64,000 nt of DNA from Flagellimonas hymeniacidonis (lineage in GTDB: Bacteria > Bacteroidota > Bacteroidia > Flavobacteriales > Flavobacteriaceae): contig NZ_VRUR01000001.1 of assembly GCF_008040165.1 (NCBI RefSeq), positions 763,349 to 827,348 on the forward strand, read 5' to 3'. Under the pieces are notes generated by a model that had not been told where the DNA came from, ran no database searches, and worked only from the letters and a program-made list of their open reading frames with translations. Positions 36,542 to 44,881 of this stretch are shown here, piece by piece; position 1 is the stretch's first letter, and the number at the start of each line of letters is the position of its first letter. The position numbers and the translations under genes were made by a program.

Positions 36542-38725
36542 CTACTTGACTATTGGCAACTTTCTAATTCGTTTTCCCGTAGCGGCGTAAATGGCATTTG
36601 CCAATGCAGGGATTGCCGGTGGTAAGGGAGGTTCACCAAGACCTCGTGGGGGCAGTTCATTTTTTATAAATTCTATATGTATTCCTGGCACTTCTCCCAT
36701 TCGCATCCATTTATAGTCGTGGAAATTGGATTGTTCTGCAGCTCCATCCTTAATTGTTATTTCTCCATAAAGCGCAGCACAAAGGCCTTCTAGTATCCCT
36801 CCTTCCACTTGTGCCTTTGCTCCTGAAGGGTTTACCACTATTCCACAATCAACCACAGCATCTACTCGTAGAATCTTTGTTTTTTCGTTTTCATCCACGC
36901 GTACCGTTACTACTTCCGCAATAAACGATCCAGCTCCTTTTCGAGCTGCGAAGCCTCTTCCCTGCCCTTTTGGCAAGGGTGTATCCCAACCGCTCATTTG
37001 TCGTACCTTCTCTACAACGGTAATCAAACGTTCTACATCAAACTCATAATCGCCAACCACTGGGACCATTCTCTTAGGGCCTAGAAATTTTAAAAAATAA
37101 TCTATCGAATCCATTTTATTTAAAAAGGCCAATTCATCCAAAAAGCAATGCACAGGAAATGCATTTGCAGAAGCCGCTACCGCGCGCCATTGCCCTAGAG
37201 GGACATCACTCAACACATGACCATATTCCAATTGAAGGTTAGGAACTAATCCGGCAGGAAAATCATATTCATCTATTTCCGTTCCGGCAGGCCCACCTTC
37301 TCGTCCTAATGAAGTTTTACGTGAAGCATTGGCCAAAATATGCTGCCACCCTGTTACCATACCTTCTTTATCTAGTGAAGCCGATATTTTCTGTACACTT
37401 CCCGGTCTATACCAATCATGCCTGATGTCTTCTTCCCTAGTCCATGTAAGTTTAACTGGTTTCCCTATTTTTTTAGATAGGATTGCGGTGTCCATAGCAT
37501 AATCCACATAATATCTTCTTCCAAACGCGCCCCCTATTCTTGGCAGGTGAATTTTAATTTGCTCTGGCTTTAATCCAAACAATTTAATCAATCCCTCCTG
37601 CAGCGCTTCTGGGTTTTGTGTTGGAGCCCAAACCTCACAAAGATCATCTCTAAAATCAACGGTGCAGTTCATGGGTTCCATAGTTGCATGTGCCAAAAAA
37701 GGAACTTCATAAATAGCTTCAAAACTTGAAGCGGCACTTCGTTTTGCCTTAGCTATGTCTCCATCCTTTCTTTCTATGGATGTATTTGGTAGTTGCGCAT
37801 GAAAACGTTCAAAAAGTTCAGTTGTATTTTCCTTTCTAGAATTGCTATTATCCCAAACTACCTTAAGTTTCTTGGCTCCCTTAAATGAAGCCCAGGTAGA
37901 ATTGGCAATGACTGCAACGCCATTGACAAAGTTGGGGCTATTTGGCCCAAGAAGCCTACCTCCATATGCTGCGTTGTTGAGTTCTATAATGTCGATAACA
38001 CCATTTACCAACCTTGCGTCTGCATCATCATAACTGCTTACACCACCCTCAAAAACAGGGTTTTTTAAAACAGTGGCATATACCATTTCTGGTAGTTTTA
38101 TATCAATGGCAAATTCAGCACCTCCACTTACCAGTTTATCCAAATCTACTTGGGGAATGTTTTTCCCAACAATTTCAAAGGAATCCGTTGGTTTAAATTC
38201 CACCTCCTCTGGCAATGGTATTTGTGAAGCTTCGGCAATTAGTTCTTCAAAAGGCAAGGTTTTATTAGATTTTGTGTGGAATACCTTGCTGTTTTTTGTT
38301 ATAAATTCTTCAACAGGAAGGTTCATTTTTTTTGATGCCGCTTCTATGAGCACCTGTCTTACCATAGCTCCCGCTGTTCGCATTAAATCCCAATTTAAGA
38401 TGATGGCATAGCTACCTCCTGCCCATTGCTCGTCATAAATTGTATCATAATCCGCTTGAACCACTTCCACTTTGTTCCAATTGGCACCAAGTTCCTCCGC
38501 CAAAATCATGGGCAAAGCTGTTTTTACTCCCTGTCCTATTTCTGGATTCTTGGCAATCAGGGAAATCCACCCGTCCGTATCAATTTTAATAAGTGGCGAA
38601 AACTGATGTACTTCCGCCAGTGGTTTTTTAGGCATGCACGATTGCAGATGCACTCCTGCAATAAGGGCTCCGCTGGCCGAAACTGTAAGTTTGATGAAAT
38701 TCCTTCTTTTTAGTGTGTTTTTCAT
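36542..38725 (-). CDS. Molybdenum hydroxylase large subunit (xanthine dehydrogenase family, IorB-like)
   Basis: The 727-residue protein begins with a twin-arginine-like signal (KRRNFIKLTVSASGALIAG, then LQSC). It contains two aldehyde-oxidase/xanthine-dehydrogenase molybdopterin-binding domains of the isoquinoline-oxidoreductase beta type. Motifs are NPEIGQGVKTALPMILAEEL, PRIGGAFGRRYYVDYA and the C-terminal GLGEPPLPPAIPALANAI, in which Glu is the catalytic base position. The substrate is an aldehyde or N-heterocycle, oxidised in the periplasm. Its ATG overlaps the stop of the CRTAC1-like gene by four bases, and the matching 2Fe-2S subunit is two genes upstream. Confidence 0.92.
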   Translation of the reverse strand: MKNTLKRRNFIKLTVSASGALIAGVHLQSCMPKKPLAEVHQFSPLIKIDTDGWISLIAKNPEIGQGVKTALPMILAEELGANWNKVEVVQADYDTIYDEQWAGGSYAIILNWDLMRTAGAMVRQVLIEAASKKMNLPVEEFITKNSKVFHTKSNKTLPFEELIAEASQIPLPEEVEFKPTDSFEIVGKNIPQVDLDKLVSGGAEFAIDIKLPEMVYATVLKNPVFEGGVSSYDDADARLVNGVIDIIELNNAAYGGRLLGPNSPNFVNGVAVIANSTWASFKGAKKLKVVWDNSNSRKENTTELFERFHAQLPNTSIERKDGDIAKAKRSAASSFEAIYEVPFLAHATMEPMNCTVDFRDDLCEVWAPTQNPEALQEGLIKLFGLKPEQIKIHLPRIGGAFGRRYYVDYAMDTAILSKKIGKPVKLTWTREEDIRHDWYRPGSVQKISASLDKEGMVTGWQHILANASRKTSLGREGGPAGTEIDEYDFPAGLVPNLQLEYGHVLSDVPLGQWRAVAASANAFPVHCFLDELAFLNKMDSIDYFLKFLGPKRMVPVVGDYEFDVERLITVVEKVRQMSGWDTPLPKGQGRGFAARKGAGSFIAEVVTVRVDENEKTKILRVDAVVDCGIVVNPSGAKAQVEGGILEGLCAALYGEITIKDGAAEQSNFHDYKWMRMGEVPGIHIEFIKNELPPRGLGEPPLPPAIPALANAIYAATGKRIRKLPIVK

Positions 38726-40218
38726 TTCTCAATTCGTTTAATTTCTTTGCCTTCAATAACCTCATAGGCAAAATTTGCCTCTAAGTTCTTCCCACTCTGT
38801 TTTACCCCAGAAGGCCATTCCACTTCAATTGTATTTATTTTGGCCAAAGCCGGGATGCCGAAATGAATTTCCGGAGCGTTTTCACTTCCGTAGCCTGTTT
38901 CTCTAGAGAAGTATCTTGTTTGAACCGTACCATCATTAAGGGAGAGCGTTACCCAGCTACCAATACCATAGCTATTGGAGGAAATTCCTTTTAATTGAAA
39001 CTTTATCCAGTGATTGGTTTGGTTTTGATTGATATAGTAATCATTGGCTTCAGCATCACCTCCCCAATTACACACATATAAATCTAAATCACCATCATTG
39101 TCCAAGTCCCCAGAGGCGGTCCCCGCCGATATATGGTCATCTATTGCCGGAAGTGTGTTGTAAATTCTTTTGAAGGAATGGTTTGATTTTCCGGAGAAGA
39201 AAAAATTTTGAATTTCTGGATAGCCTTCTGTGCCGTTAGCAACATATACGTCCAAAAAACCATCAGTATTAAAATCTCCCCAAGTTTGCCCTTTTGAGGG
39301 GCGATGCACTTCATAGGCAATTTCACTATCCGTTAATTTTTTGAATATTCCTGTTCCGGAATTTTCATAGAATGCATTTTCATCGGCAACGGAAACGTTT
39401 GTAACATAAATATCAAGGTCCCTGTCGTAATCATAATCAACAAGAAAAACGCCATACGAGGCATTTAATTCTTCCACGAGAATGCCTTTTTTCTCCTCTA
39501 TAAATTTTCCATCCTTGGAGTTCAGATAAAGATAATTTCTGTGTTTTCCTTTTACCTGTCCATCCTCTTTTACCACAAAATTTGCCACGTACAAATCAGG
39601 TTTTCCATCTCCATTTAAATCGCCCCAGGAACAGGACCTCCCATCACCCTTGTTCCCTATCCAGGGTCCAGTCCTATTTTTTACAAATACTCCCTTGCCA
39701 TTATTTGTATATAGGTTGTCATCTTCACCATCCCTGTTCACTATAAAAACATCCAAATCACCATCCAAATCATAATCGCACCAGCAGGTTCCTGGGGAAT
39801 TGGTCTTATCTTCAGTCAGATCTCCGGCTGAACCTAGTGAAAATTTTCCTGAGCCATCATTAATGTATAAGAGGTTGGGTACGCCAAACTGAGTAGTAAA
39901 AAAGATGTCGAAATCATTATCATTATCCACATCAACAGTATGCACAGATTCACTCCATGCATTGATATTGTCATTTGCGATGGCCATTTCTTTAAACCCC
40001 TTTTCGTAATTGAACACTATGGAATTTCCTAAAAGCTGGATGGAATCAACCTGATTGGCCACTACGATATCAAGAAATCCGTTGTTGTCAAGGTCAGCGA
40101 TAGAAACCCCTCTAGATCCTTGCTGATTTTTAGTCAAATCAATGCGCTTAAATTGAAAATCCTGTCCATGGGATTTCACTATTAGAGATAGTATTAAAAG
40201 TAGTGTTAAGGGCCGCAT
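38722..40218 (-). CDS. CRTAC1-like FG-GAP/ASPIC protein within Mo hydroxylase operon
   Basis: The 498-residue secreted protein has a signal peptide (LLLILSLIVKSHGQ). It has seven FG-GAP/VCBS blades, each with an Asp-rich calcium loop: DLDNNGFLD, DVDNDNDFD, DYDLDGDLD, DLNGDGKPD, DYDYDRDLD, DFNTDGFLD and DLDNDGDLD. A C-terminal ASPIC/UnbV domain (SYGIGSWVTL, ETGYGSENAPEIHFG, VEWPSGVKQ) follows. Such propellers are usually surface or periplasmic binding proteins. Start and stop overlap both neighbouring enzyme-subunit genes (TAATG and ATGA), so it is translationally coupled to them and may be an accessory subunit. Confidence 0.9.
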   Translation of the reverse strand: MRPLTLLLILSLIVKSHGQDFQFKRIDLTKNQQGSRGVSIADLDNNGFLDIVVANQVDSIQLLGNSIVFNYEKGFKEMAIANDNINAWSESVHTVDVDNDNDFDIFFTTQFGVPNLLYINDGSGKFSLGSAGDLTEDKTNSPGTCWCDYDLDGDLDVFIVNRDGEDDNLYTNNGKGVFVKNRTGPWIGNKGDGRSCSWGDLNGDGKPDLYVANFVVKEDGQVKGKHRNYLYLNSKDGKFIEEKKGILVEELNASYGVFLVDYDYDRDLDIYVTNVSVADENAFYENSGTGIFKKLTDSEIAYEVHRPSKGQTWGDFNTDGFLDVYVANGTEGYPEIQNFFFSGKSNHSFKRIYNTLPAIDDHISAGTASGDLDNDGDLDLYVCNWGGDAEANDYYINQNQTNHWIKFQLKGISSNSYGIGSWVTLSLNDGTVQTRYFSRETGYGSENAPEIHFGIPALAKINTIEVEWPSGVKQSGKNLEANFAYEVIEGKEIKRIEK

Positions 40219-40682
40219 TATTCATCTAGTTTGCTAGCCGCCAATTGGACGGCTTCACGTATTCTGGTGTACGTACCACATCTGCAGATATTACCTGCCA
40301 TGCCAGCATTTATCTCTTCCTCTGTGGGGTTGGGGTTTTTGGAAAGTAATGTAGCAGCGCTTATTATTTGACCTGACTGGCAGTACCCACATTGCGGCAC
40401 GTCCAATTCCATCCAAGCTTGCTGAACCGGATGGTTTTGGCCTTCAGACAAGCCTTCAATAGTGGTGATGTTTCCTTCCAAAACGGAGTCAACCGTTAGT
40501 GTACAGGATCTAACGGCATTGCCTTTATATTGCACAGTGCAGGCCCCACAAAGACCTTTTCCGCAACCATACTTGGTTCCTGTTAATCCCAGTTCGTCTC
40601 TTAGCACCCAAAGCAATGGTGTATCAGCATCTACTGAAACAGTTTTTTTCACACTATTAACCGTTAATGTATAGGATGGCAT
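40218..40682 (-). CDS. 2Fe-2S subunit of molybdenum hydroxylase (IorA-like)
   Basis: The 154-residue protein contains a plant-type ferredoxin cluster ([10 protein letters not shown] with a later Cys in VRSC) and a second helical 2Fe-2S domain (CGYCQSGQI and NICRCGTY). This is the small electron-transfer subunit of the xanthine-oxidase family. It has no export signal and would travel folded with the Tat-signal large subunit. Transcription runs from here through the CRTAC1-like gene to the large subunit. No FAD or cytochrome subunit is present in the operon, so electrons must leave by another route. Confidence 0.95.
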   Translation of the reverse strand: MPSYTLTVNSVKKTVSVDADTPLLWVLRDELGLTGTKYGCGKGLCGACTVQYKGNAVRSCTLTVDSVLEGNITTIEGLSEGQNHPVQQAWMELDVPQCGYCQSGQIISAATLLSKNPNPTEEEINAGMAGNICRCGTYTRIREAVQLAASKLDE

Positions 40683-40703
40683 ATATCTATTTTAGAATTC
40701 ATG

Positions 40704-40783
40704 ATTAGGTGAAGGTTGATTGATGAACATCTACTGGGACAACAGAATCTGAGCCCAGAACTTGAATCCTAAACTTACCTAAT
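40704..40783. promoter_or_regulatory. Nested inverted repeats upstream of Mo hydroxylase operon
   Basis: The outer arms ATTAGGTGAAG (40704-40714) and CTTACCTAAT (40774-40783) match over ten bases with one bulge. An inner CTGGG/CCCAG (40734-40758) is nearly concentric. The element lies between the LytTR gene and the operon start and may be an operator or a leader structure. Confidence 0.4.
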
Positions 40784-40841
40784 AATCAGAATGGAATTTA
40801 GCGCTTGCAGTAAACAGACAAGCTTTTGATAGCGAATGGTG

Positions 40842-41597
40842 TTAATATGTTCTATCCTTAAAGAAAAGGGTAATCTCTTTGATAAAACTTCTACTCACTC
40901 TTCGTCTAGTACCATCTTTCATGATTACTTCTAGACTATGATCATTGCCTCTGGAAAGTTCAGATACATAGTTTACATTAATTATGGTAGATCGATGAAT
41001 TTTCCTGAATGTATTCAGAGGAAGAATATCATGGAAATATTTTAAGGGTTTTCGCATTACAAAAACACCTTCTGTGGTAAATAGCTTGGTATAATAATTT
41101 TCGGCTGCCAATAAATGAATTTGGGAAGGTTCGCAGAAGTATTTATTGCCTCCTCTGGTCAGTTCAAACAATAGAGGTGGTTCTAGCTCTTCTTTTTCTG
41201 TTGCTCTCAACTTATCAATAATAAACCATACCAATCCAATATCCACTAATGTCCAAAAGATAAAAAAGTAGCGATATACACCAAACTTAGATCCTTCCAA
41301 ATCTAAGTACGGACTGTATGTGGAGCTAAATTTAAAAAACCAACCAAAATGCAAACAGATTAATAACAAGCCGGTACCCAACAGCAGCGGTATGGTAAAT
41401 TTAGATTCAGAAGCACTCTTGATGATTTTATCCAATATCTTAAAACCAAGAATCCAGGGCACCCAAATACCAAGTTGCCATAACACAACCTGATAAAGCA
41501 CTACCTGATCTCTGGTAGCGTATTCCCGCCAATAAATCAATACGCCCAGAAGCACTGCGATAAAGAGTATTAAGCCTATAAAGTTTTTGGTTTTCAT
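40842..41597 (-). CDS. LytTR-family regulator with N-terminal membrane domain
   Basis: The 251-residue protein has four predicted membrane helices in the first ~135 residues (FIGLILFIAVLLGVLIYW; two in the middle; FFIFWTLVDIGLVWFII) and a C-terminal LytTR DNA-binding domain from ~150. The latter shows IHLLAAENYYTKLFT, MRKPLKYFHDIL, FRKIHRSTIINVNYVSE and the final RRRVSRSFIKEI. The membrane part would sense a signal directly, with no histidine kinase. It is co-directional with and 159 bases upstream of the Mo hydroxylase operon, which is its most likely target. Confidence 0.88.
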   Translation of the reverse strand: MKTKNFIGLILFIAVLLGVLIYWREYATRDQVVLYQVVLWQLGIWVPWILGFKILDKIIKSASESKFTIPLLLGTGLLLICLHFGWFFKFSSTYSPYLDLEGSKFGVYRYFFIFWTLVDIGLVWFIIDKLRATEKEELEPPLLFELTRGGNKYFCEPSQIHLLAAENYYTKLFTTEGVFVMRKPLKYFHDILPLNTFRKIHRSTIINVNYVSELSRGNDHSLEVIMKDGTRRRVSRSFIKEITLFFKDRTY

Positions 41598-41655
41598 TCT
41601 ATTTCAAGGTAGTAAAGAAATATTTCAACATCAAAATTGGGTTTTACTTTTTGGT

Positions 41656-42222
41656 TTACTTACTAAAAACCAACATCTTGTATTTCGTTCTTGACTTATG
41701 TTTAGTTTCGGCGTCTTTATAAACATATTCAAATTCATTCTCAGTCATTTTTTCAAGCTTTCCTGTATCATTTACTATATCCTTCAAAATTTTGACTTTA
41801 TTGCCAGAATCTTGAATGCAAAAGATAATCAAAGCTTCATTTTTGATCTTGTCTATCAGTTCTTTTATAAAATCAGTTTCTCTCTTTTTATCTTTCTTAT
41901 TGAAGTGGAACATGCTATCAAGAAGTACAATATCAAAATTGCGGAAATCTTCGAAAGCAAAAATATCACCTACTATTCCTTTTAGAGCTAACTTTTCCTT
42001 TGAAGCAATACGGTTCATCTGTTCAATGCCTACTCTAGAGTTATCCACTCCAGTTACTTTATAGCCCATTCTTGATATTGGTATGGCGTCTCTTCCTTGA
42101 CCACAACCTAAATCCAGTAGTGTTCCTTTTTTTATCCAATTCGATAAAAATTCTATCAATTCGGGATATGGTTCTCCAAAAAGATTTTCTACTTGATAAT
42201 ATTTGTCATAAACAACGGCCAT
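41656..42222 (-). CDS. Class I SAM-dependent methyltransferase (TehB-like)
   Basis: The 188-residue protein has motif I LDLGCGQGRDAIPISRMGYKV, motif II around GVDNSRVGIEQM, and an IVLLDSMFHF acidic loop. N-terminal YDKYYQVENLFGEPYPEL is typical of the tellurite methyltransferase TehB and thiopurine-methyltransferase-like group. The substrate may be a soft metalloid or thiol, but small-molecule methyltransferases of this kind are hard to assign. It is upstream of the LytTR gene on the same strand. Confidence 0.82.
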   Translation of the reverse strand: MAVVYDKYYQVENLFGEPYPELIEFLSNWIKKGTLLDLGCGQGRDAIPISRMGYKVTGVDNSRVGIEQMNRIASKEKLALKGIVGDIFAFEDFRNFDIVLLDSMFHFNKKDKKRETDFIKELIDKIKNEALIIFCIQDSGNKVKILKDIVNDTGKLEKMTENEFEYVYKDAETKHKSRTKYKMLVFSK

Positions 42223-42406
42223 TTTACTCTAATTCAAATGCATTTATTTAAAATGTATGCCTTAAAGATATATTATATGTGTTCCTGCTACCTAAGAAAT
42301 TTATAATTTTAGATAGCATGTTCCAAGCGCCTCCTCTTACATGGGTTTTTCCCTGGTTCGAGTTAAAAACAGCAAGAATCGGGTTTTCCACCATATGCAT
42401 CCTTTC

Positions 42407-42414
42407 TACTTTTG
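42407..42414 (+). promoter_or_regulatory. -7 box for the Ada-type operon
   Basis: TACTTTTG is an exact TAnnTTTG match 20 bases before the Ada-type ATG. TTTTCC about 20 bases upstream is a poor -33. The leader would be very short. Confidence 0.5.
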
Positions 42415-42434
42415 GATAAAATAAAACGGGTATT

Positions 42435-43274
42435 ATGAACGAACAAGAACAGCTAAATTATGACCGCATTGCTAAGGCCATTGCTCATATTAGATCTAAT
42501 TTTAGGGAACAACCGTCTTTAGACGAAATTGCCGAACAAGTACATTTAAGCCCATACCATTTCCAACGAATCTTCAAGGAATGGGCAGGGATAAGTCCAA
42601 AAAAGTTTTTACAATATACCAGTGTTCAGCATGCCAAAGCAGTCTTGGACGAAAGTAAGGCCACATTATTTGATGCCGCCATCGAAACGGGACTTTCTGG
42701 AACAAGCAGATTGCATGATCTATTTATCACTATTGAAGGGATGACGCCAGGGGAATACAAAAATTCTGGTGAAAACTTAACTATAAATTACAGTTATGCC
42801 CATAGTCCGTTTGGACTTGTGGTAATTGCTTCTACACCCAAAGGTTTATGTCATGTAGCTTTTACCGACGATGAGGAGCAAGGCCTTTATGAGCTTAAAT
42901 CGCAGTTTCCAAAGGCACAATATCATCAACGAGTGGATCAGACACAGGTAAATGCCTTAATGGTCTTTGCAAATGATTGGAGTCAGATTTCAGAAATCAA
43001 ACTTCATTTAAAGGGCACAGATTTTCAATTAAAAGTCTGGGAATCCTTACTTAGAATACCCAAAGGTCAATTGGCCACGTACGGAAAAATTGCTGATGTC
43101 ATAAAAAAACCAAAGGCATCCAGAGCAGTAGGCACAGCTATTGGCAGCAACCCAATCGCCTATTTAATTCCGTGTCACAGGGTCATTCAATCTTCAGGAA
43201 ATTTAGGCGGTTATCGTTGGGATAGTATTCGCAAAACTGCCATCATTGGATGGGAAGCCGCTCAATCACGTTAA
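42435..43274 (+). CDS. AraC-type regulator fused to O6-alkylguanine-DNA alkyltransferase
   Basis: The 279-residue protein joins an N-terminal AraC helix-turn-helix pair (residues ~5-105; PSLDEIAEQVHLSPYHFQRIFKEWAG) to an alkyltransferase domain (~115-279) with the methyl-acceptor motif IPCHRVI and the ASRAVGTAIGSNP helix. This is Ada without its N-terminal zinc domain. It removes alkyl groups from O6-guanine and probably activates transcription. The missing zinc module is encoded separately two genes downstream (44011). It heads a tight four-gene operon. Confidence 0.93.
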   Translation: MNEQEQLNYDRIAKAIAHIRSNFREQPSLDEIAEQVHLSPYHFQRIFKEWAGISPKKFLQYTSVQHAKAVLDESKATLFDAAIETGLSGTSRLHDLFITIEGMTPGEYKNSGENLTINYSYAHSPFGLVVIASTPKGLCHVAFTDDEEQGLYELKSQFPKAQYHQRVDQTQVNALMVFANDWSQISEIKLHLKGTDFQLKVWESLLRIPKGQLATYGKIADVIKKPKASRAVGTAIGSNPIAYLIPCHRVIQSSGNLGGYRWDSIRKTAIIGWEAAQSR

Positions 43275-43294
43275 ACCTTTAATACTTGAATCTT

Positions 43295-44008
43295 ATGAAA
43301 ATCAAGAAAGATGGCTTGGACGGTATTATTTGGGAAAACGTACAAAATGAGATAGCGCAACAGGGGTATTCTATTCTAGAAAATGTGCTGGATGATGAAG
43401 ATTGCTCCAAATTAATGGATGGATTCACGGACTCCACCCTTTATCGCAAAACCGTAGAAATGGAACGCTATCGGTTTGGATCGGGAACTTATAAATATTT
43501 TAAATATCCCCTCCCCAGTTTACTATCGCAGCTTAGGGAAGACATTTATCCAAAACTGGTTCCTGTGGCAAACCAATGGATGGAAGATTTAAAAATGGAT
43601 GTCACTTTCCCAGAAAATTTAGCTGAACTCCAAAAAAAAAGCGCACTAAATGGGCAACATTTGGCAACTCCTTTAATTTTAAAGTATGGGAAAGGAGGTT
43701 ACAATACACTGCACCAAGATTTGTACGGAGATGTCTATTTTCCCATGCAAGCAGTTCTATTTTTAAATGACCCAGAGACTGATTATACTGGTGGTGAATT
43801 TGTGATGACACAACAGGTTCCGCGAGCGCAGTCCAAGGCAATAGTTTTACGTCCAAAAAAAGGTTCCATGCTCATTTTTACGACCAATTTTAGACCTATG
43901 AAAGGAAAAAAGGGACATTATCGTGTTACTATGAAACATGGGGTTAGTGAAGTGTATTCTGGAGAACGATACACTTTGGGCATTATTTTTCATGATGCTA
44001 CTTCATAA
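43295..44008 (+). CDS. 2-oxoglutarate/Fe(II) oxygenase (DUF2086-type)
   Basis: The ATG at 43295 gives 237 residues. The iron site is HQDLYGD (His-x-Asp) with the distal His in the HYRVTMKHGV region, and an Arg (ERYTLGIIFHD) would bind 2-oxoglutarate. The TGGEFVMTQQ strand and QAVLFLNDP are typical of prolyl-hydroxylase-like oxygenases. Placed between Ada-type domains, it may be an oxidative dealkylase replacing AlkB. This function is inferred from context; the domain itself is not AlkB. It starts 20 bases after the preceding gene. Confidence 0.85.
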   Translation: MKIKKDGLDGIIWENVQNEIAQQGYSILENVLDDEDCSKLMDGFTDSTLYRKTVEMERYRFGSGTYKYFKYPLPSLLSQLREDIYPKLVPVANQWMEDLKMDVTFPENLAELQKKSALNGQHLATPLILKYGKGGYNTLHQDLYGDVYFPMQAVLFLNDPETDYTGGEFVMTQQVPRAQSKAIVLRPKKGSMLIFTTNFRPMKGKKGHYRVTMKHGVSEVYSGERYTLGIIFHDATS

Positions 44009-44010
44009 CC

Positions 44011-44268
44011 ATGATTGAACATAAAGAAATAACCCCATTTGAGCTTTTCAGCTCCTTAAAGCAACAAAAAATACAATGGGCAGGGAACAAAAATCTTAAG
44101 ATATATGGAACTCTAAGTTGTAAATCAGGAAAACGCCTAAAGGTTGAGAATCGGGTTTTCTTTTGCTCCGATAAAGACGCTATAAAAGAAGGTTATCGCC
44201 CTTGCGGACATTGTATGCGAGAAGAGTATAAGGTTTGGAAAAACAATACACTTATCTTTAGGGTTTAA
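44011..44268 (+). CDS. Stand-alone Ada-type zinc-binding domain
   Basis: The 85-residue protein matches the Ada N-terminal zinc domain: Cys in GTLSCKSGKRLKVENRV, then VFFCSDKDAIKEGYRPCGHC with three more cysteines (compare FYANASEALAAGFRPCKRC-type sequence in Ada). In E. coli Ada one such cysteine accepts methyl groups from phosphotriesters and switches the protein to an activator. Here the domain is a separate protein, two bases after the oxygenase gene. It may sense methyl phosphotriesters and act in trans with the AraC fusion protein. Confidence 0.85.
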   Translation: MIEHKEITPFELFSSLKQQKIQWAGNKNLKIYGTLSCKSGKRLKVENRVFFCSDKDAIKEGYRPCGHCMREEYKVWKNNTLIFRV

Positions 44269-44279
44269 AATTGAATAAC

Positions 44280-44870
44280 ATGGAAACATGGTTAAATCCG
44301 ATTGAATTAGAAGGTGAATTGGTCAAACTGATTCCGATGAAAGCATCCCATAAATCTGGTTTATTGGACGCTGCGGCAGATGGCAAGTTATGGGAATTAT
44401 GGTATACTTCGGTTCCCTCTCCTGATACTATCGATGACTATATGAATGCAGTTTTTAGTGACCAAAAAGCCGGACTTGCACTACCCTTTTCCATTTTCCA
44501 TAAGAAAACCAATACTATTGTTGGTTCTACACGATACTTAAATGCCGATGCTAAAAACAGACGGGTTGAAATAGGGGCTACTTGGTATGCACAGAGCGTA
44601 CAGCGAACTGGTGTTAATACGGAATGCAAATACTTATTGTTAAAACATGCTTTTGAGCATCTCAATACGATTGCGGTCGAGTTCAAAACAAACTTTCATA
44701 ATTTCCCATCTAGAAACGCCATTTTGCGACTGGGAGCCAAGCAAGAAGGTATCATCAGAAATCACAGAATAGATGAAAACGGAAATTTTAGGGACACTGT
44801 TTTGTTTTCGATTTTGGAAAGTGAATGGAAAACCGTAGCACATTCCCTCAAGTTTAAAATGAATAGGTAA
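44280..44870 (+). CDS. GNAT acetyltransferase, RimJ/RimL-like
   Basis: The ATG at 44280 gives 196 residues. The protein starts with NPIELEGELVKLIPM, continues with GSTRYLNADAKNRRVEIGATWY and ENGNFRDTVLFSILESEW, all typical of the RimJ/RimL/YjaB-like GNAT subgroup, which acetylates protein N-termini or small amines. It is the last gene in the Ada-type cluster, 11 bases after the zinc-domain gene. The substrate is unknown; its link to alkylation repair is only positional. Confidence 0.85.
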   Translation: METWLNPIELEGELVKLIPMKASHKSGLLDAAADGKLWELWYTSVPSPDTIDDYMNAVFSDQKAGLALPFSIFHKKTNTIVGSTRYLNADAKNRRVEIGATWYAQSVQRTGVNTECKYLLLKHAFEHLNTIAVEFKTNFHNFPSRNAILRLGAKQEGIIRNHRIDENGNFRDTVLFSILESEWKTVAHSLKFKMNR

Positions 44871-44881
44871 TAAACTCTGTT

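Noticed and set aside
38426..38713. Plus-strand frame of ~95 codons opposite the Mo hydroxylase large subunit
   Set aside because: Lies wholly inside a strong minus-strand gene, with no promoter or recognisable protein features; antisense shadow.
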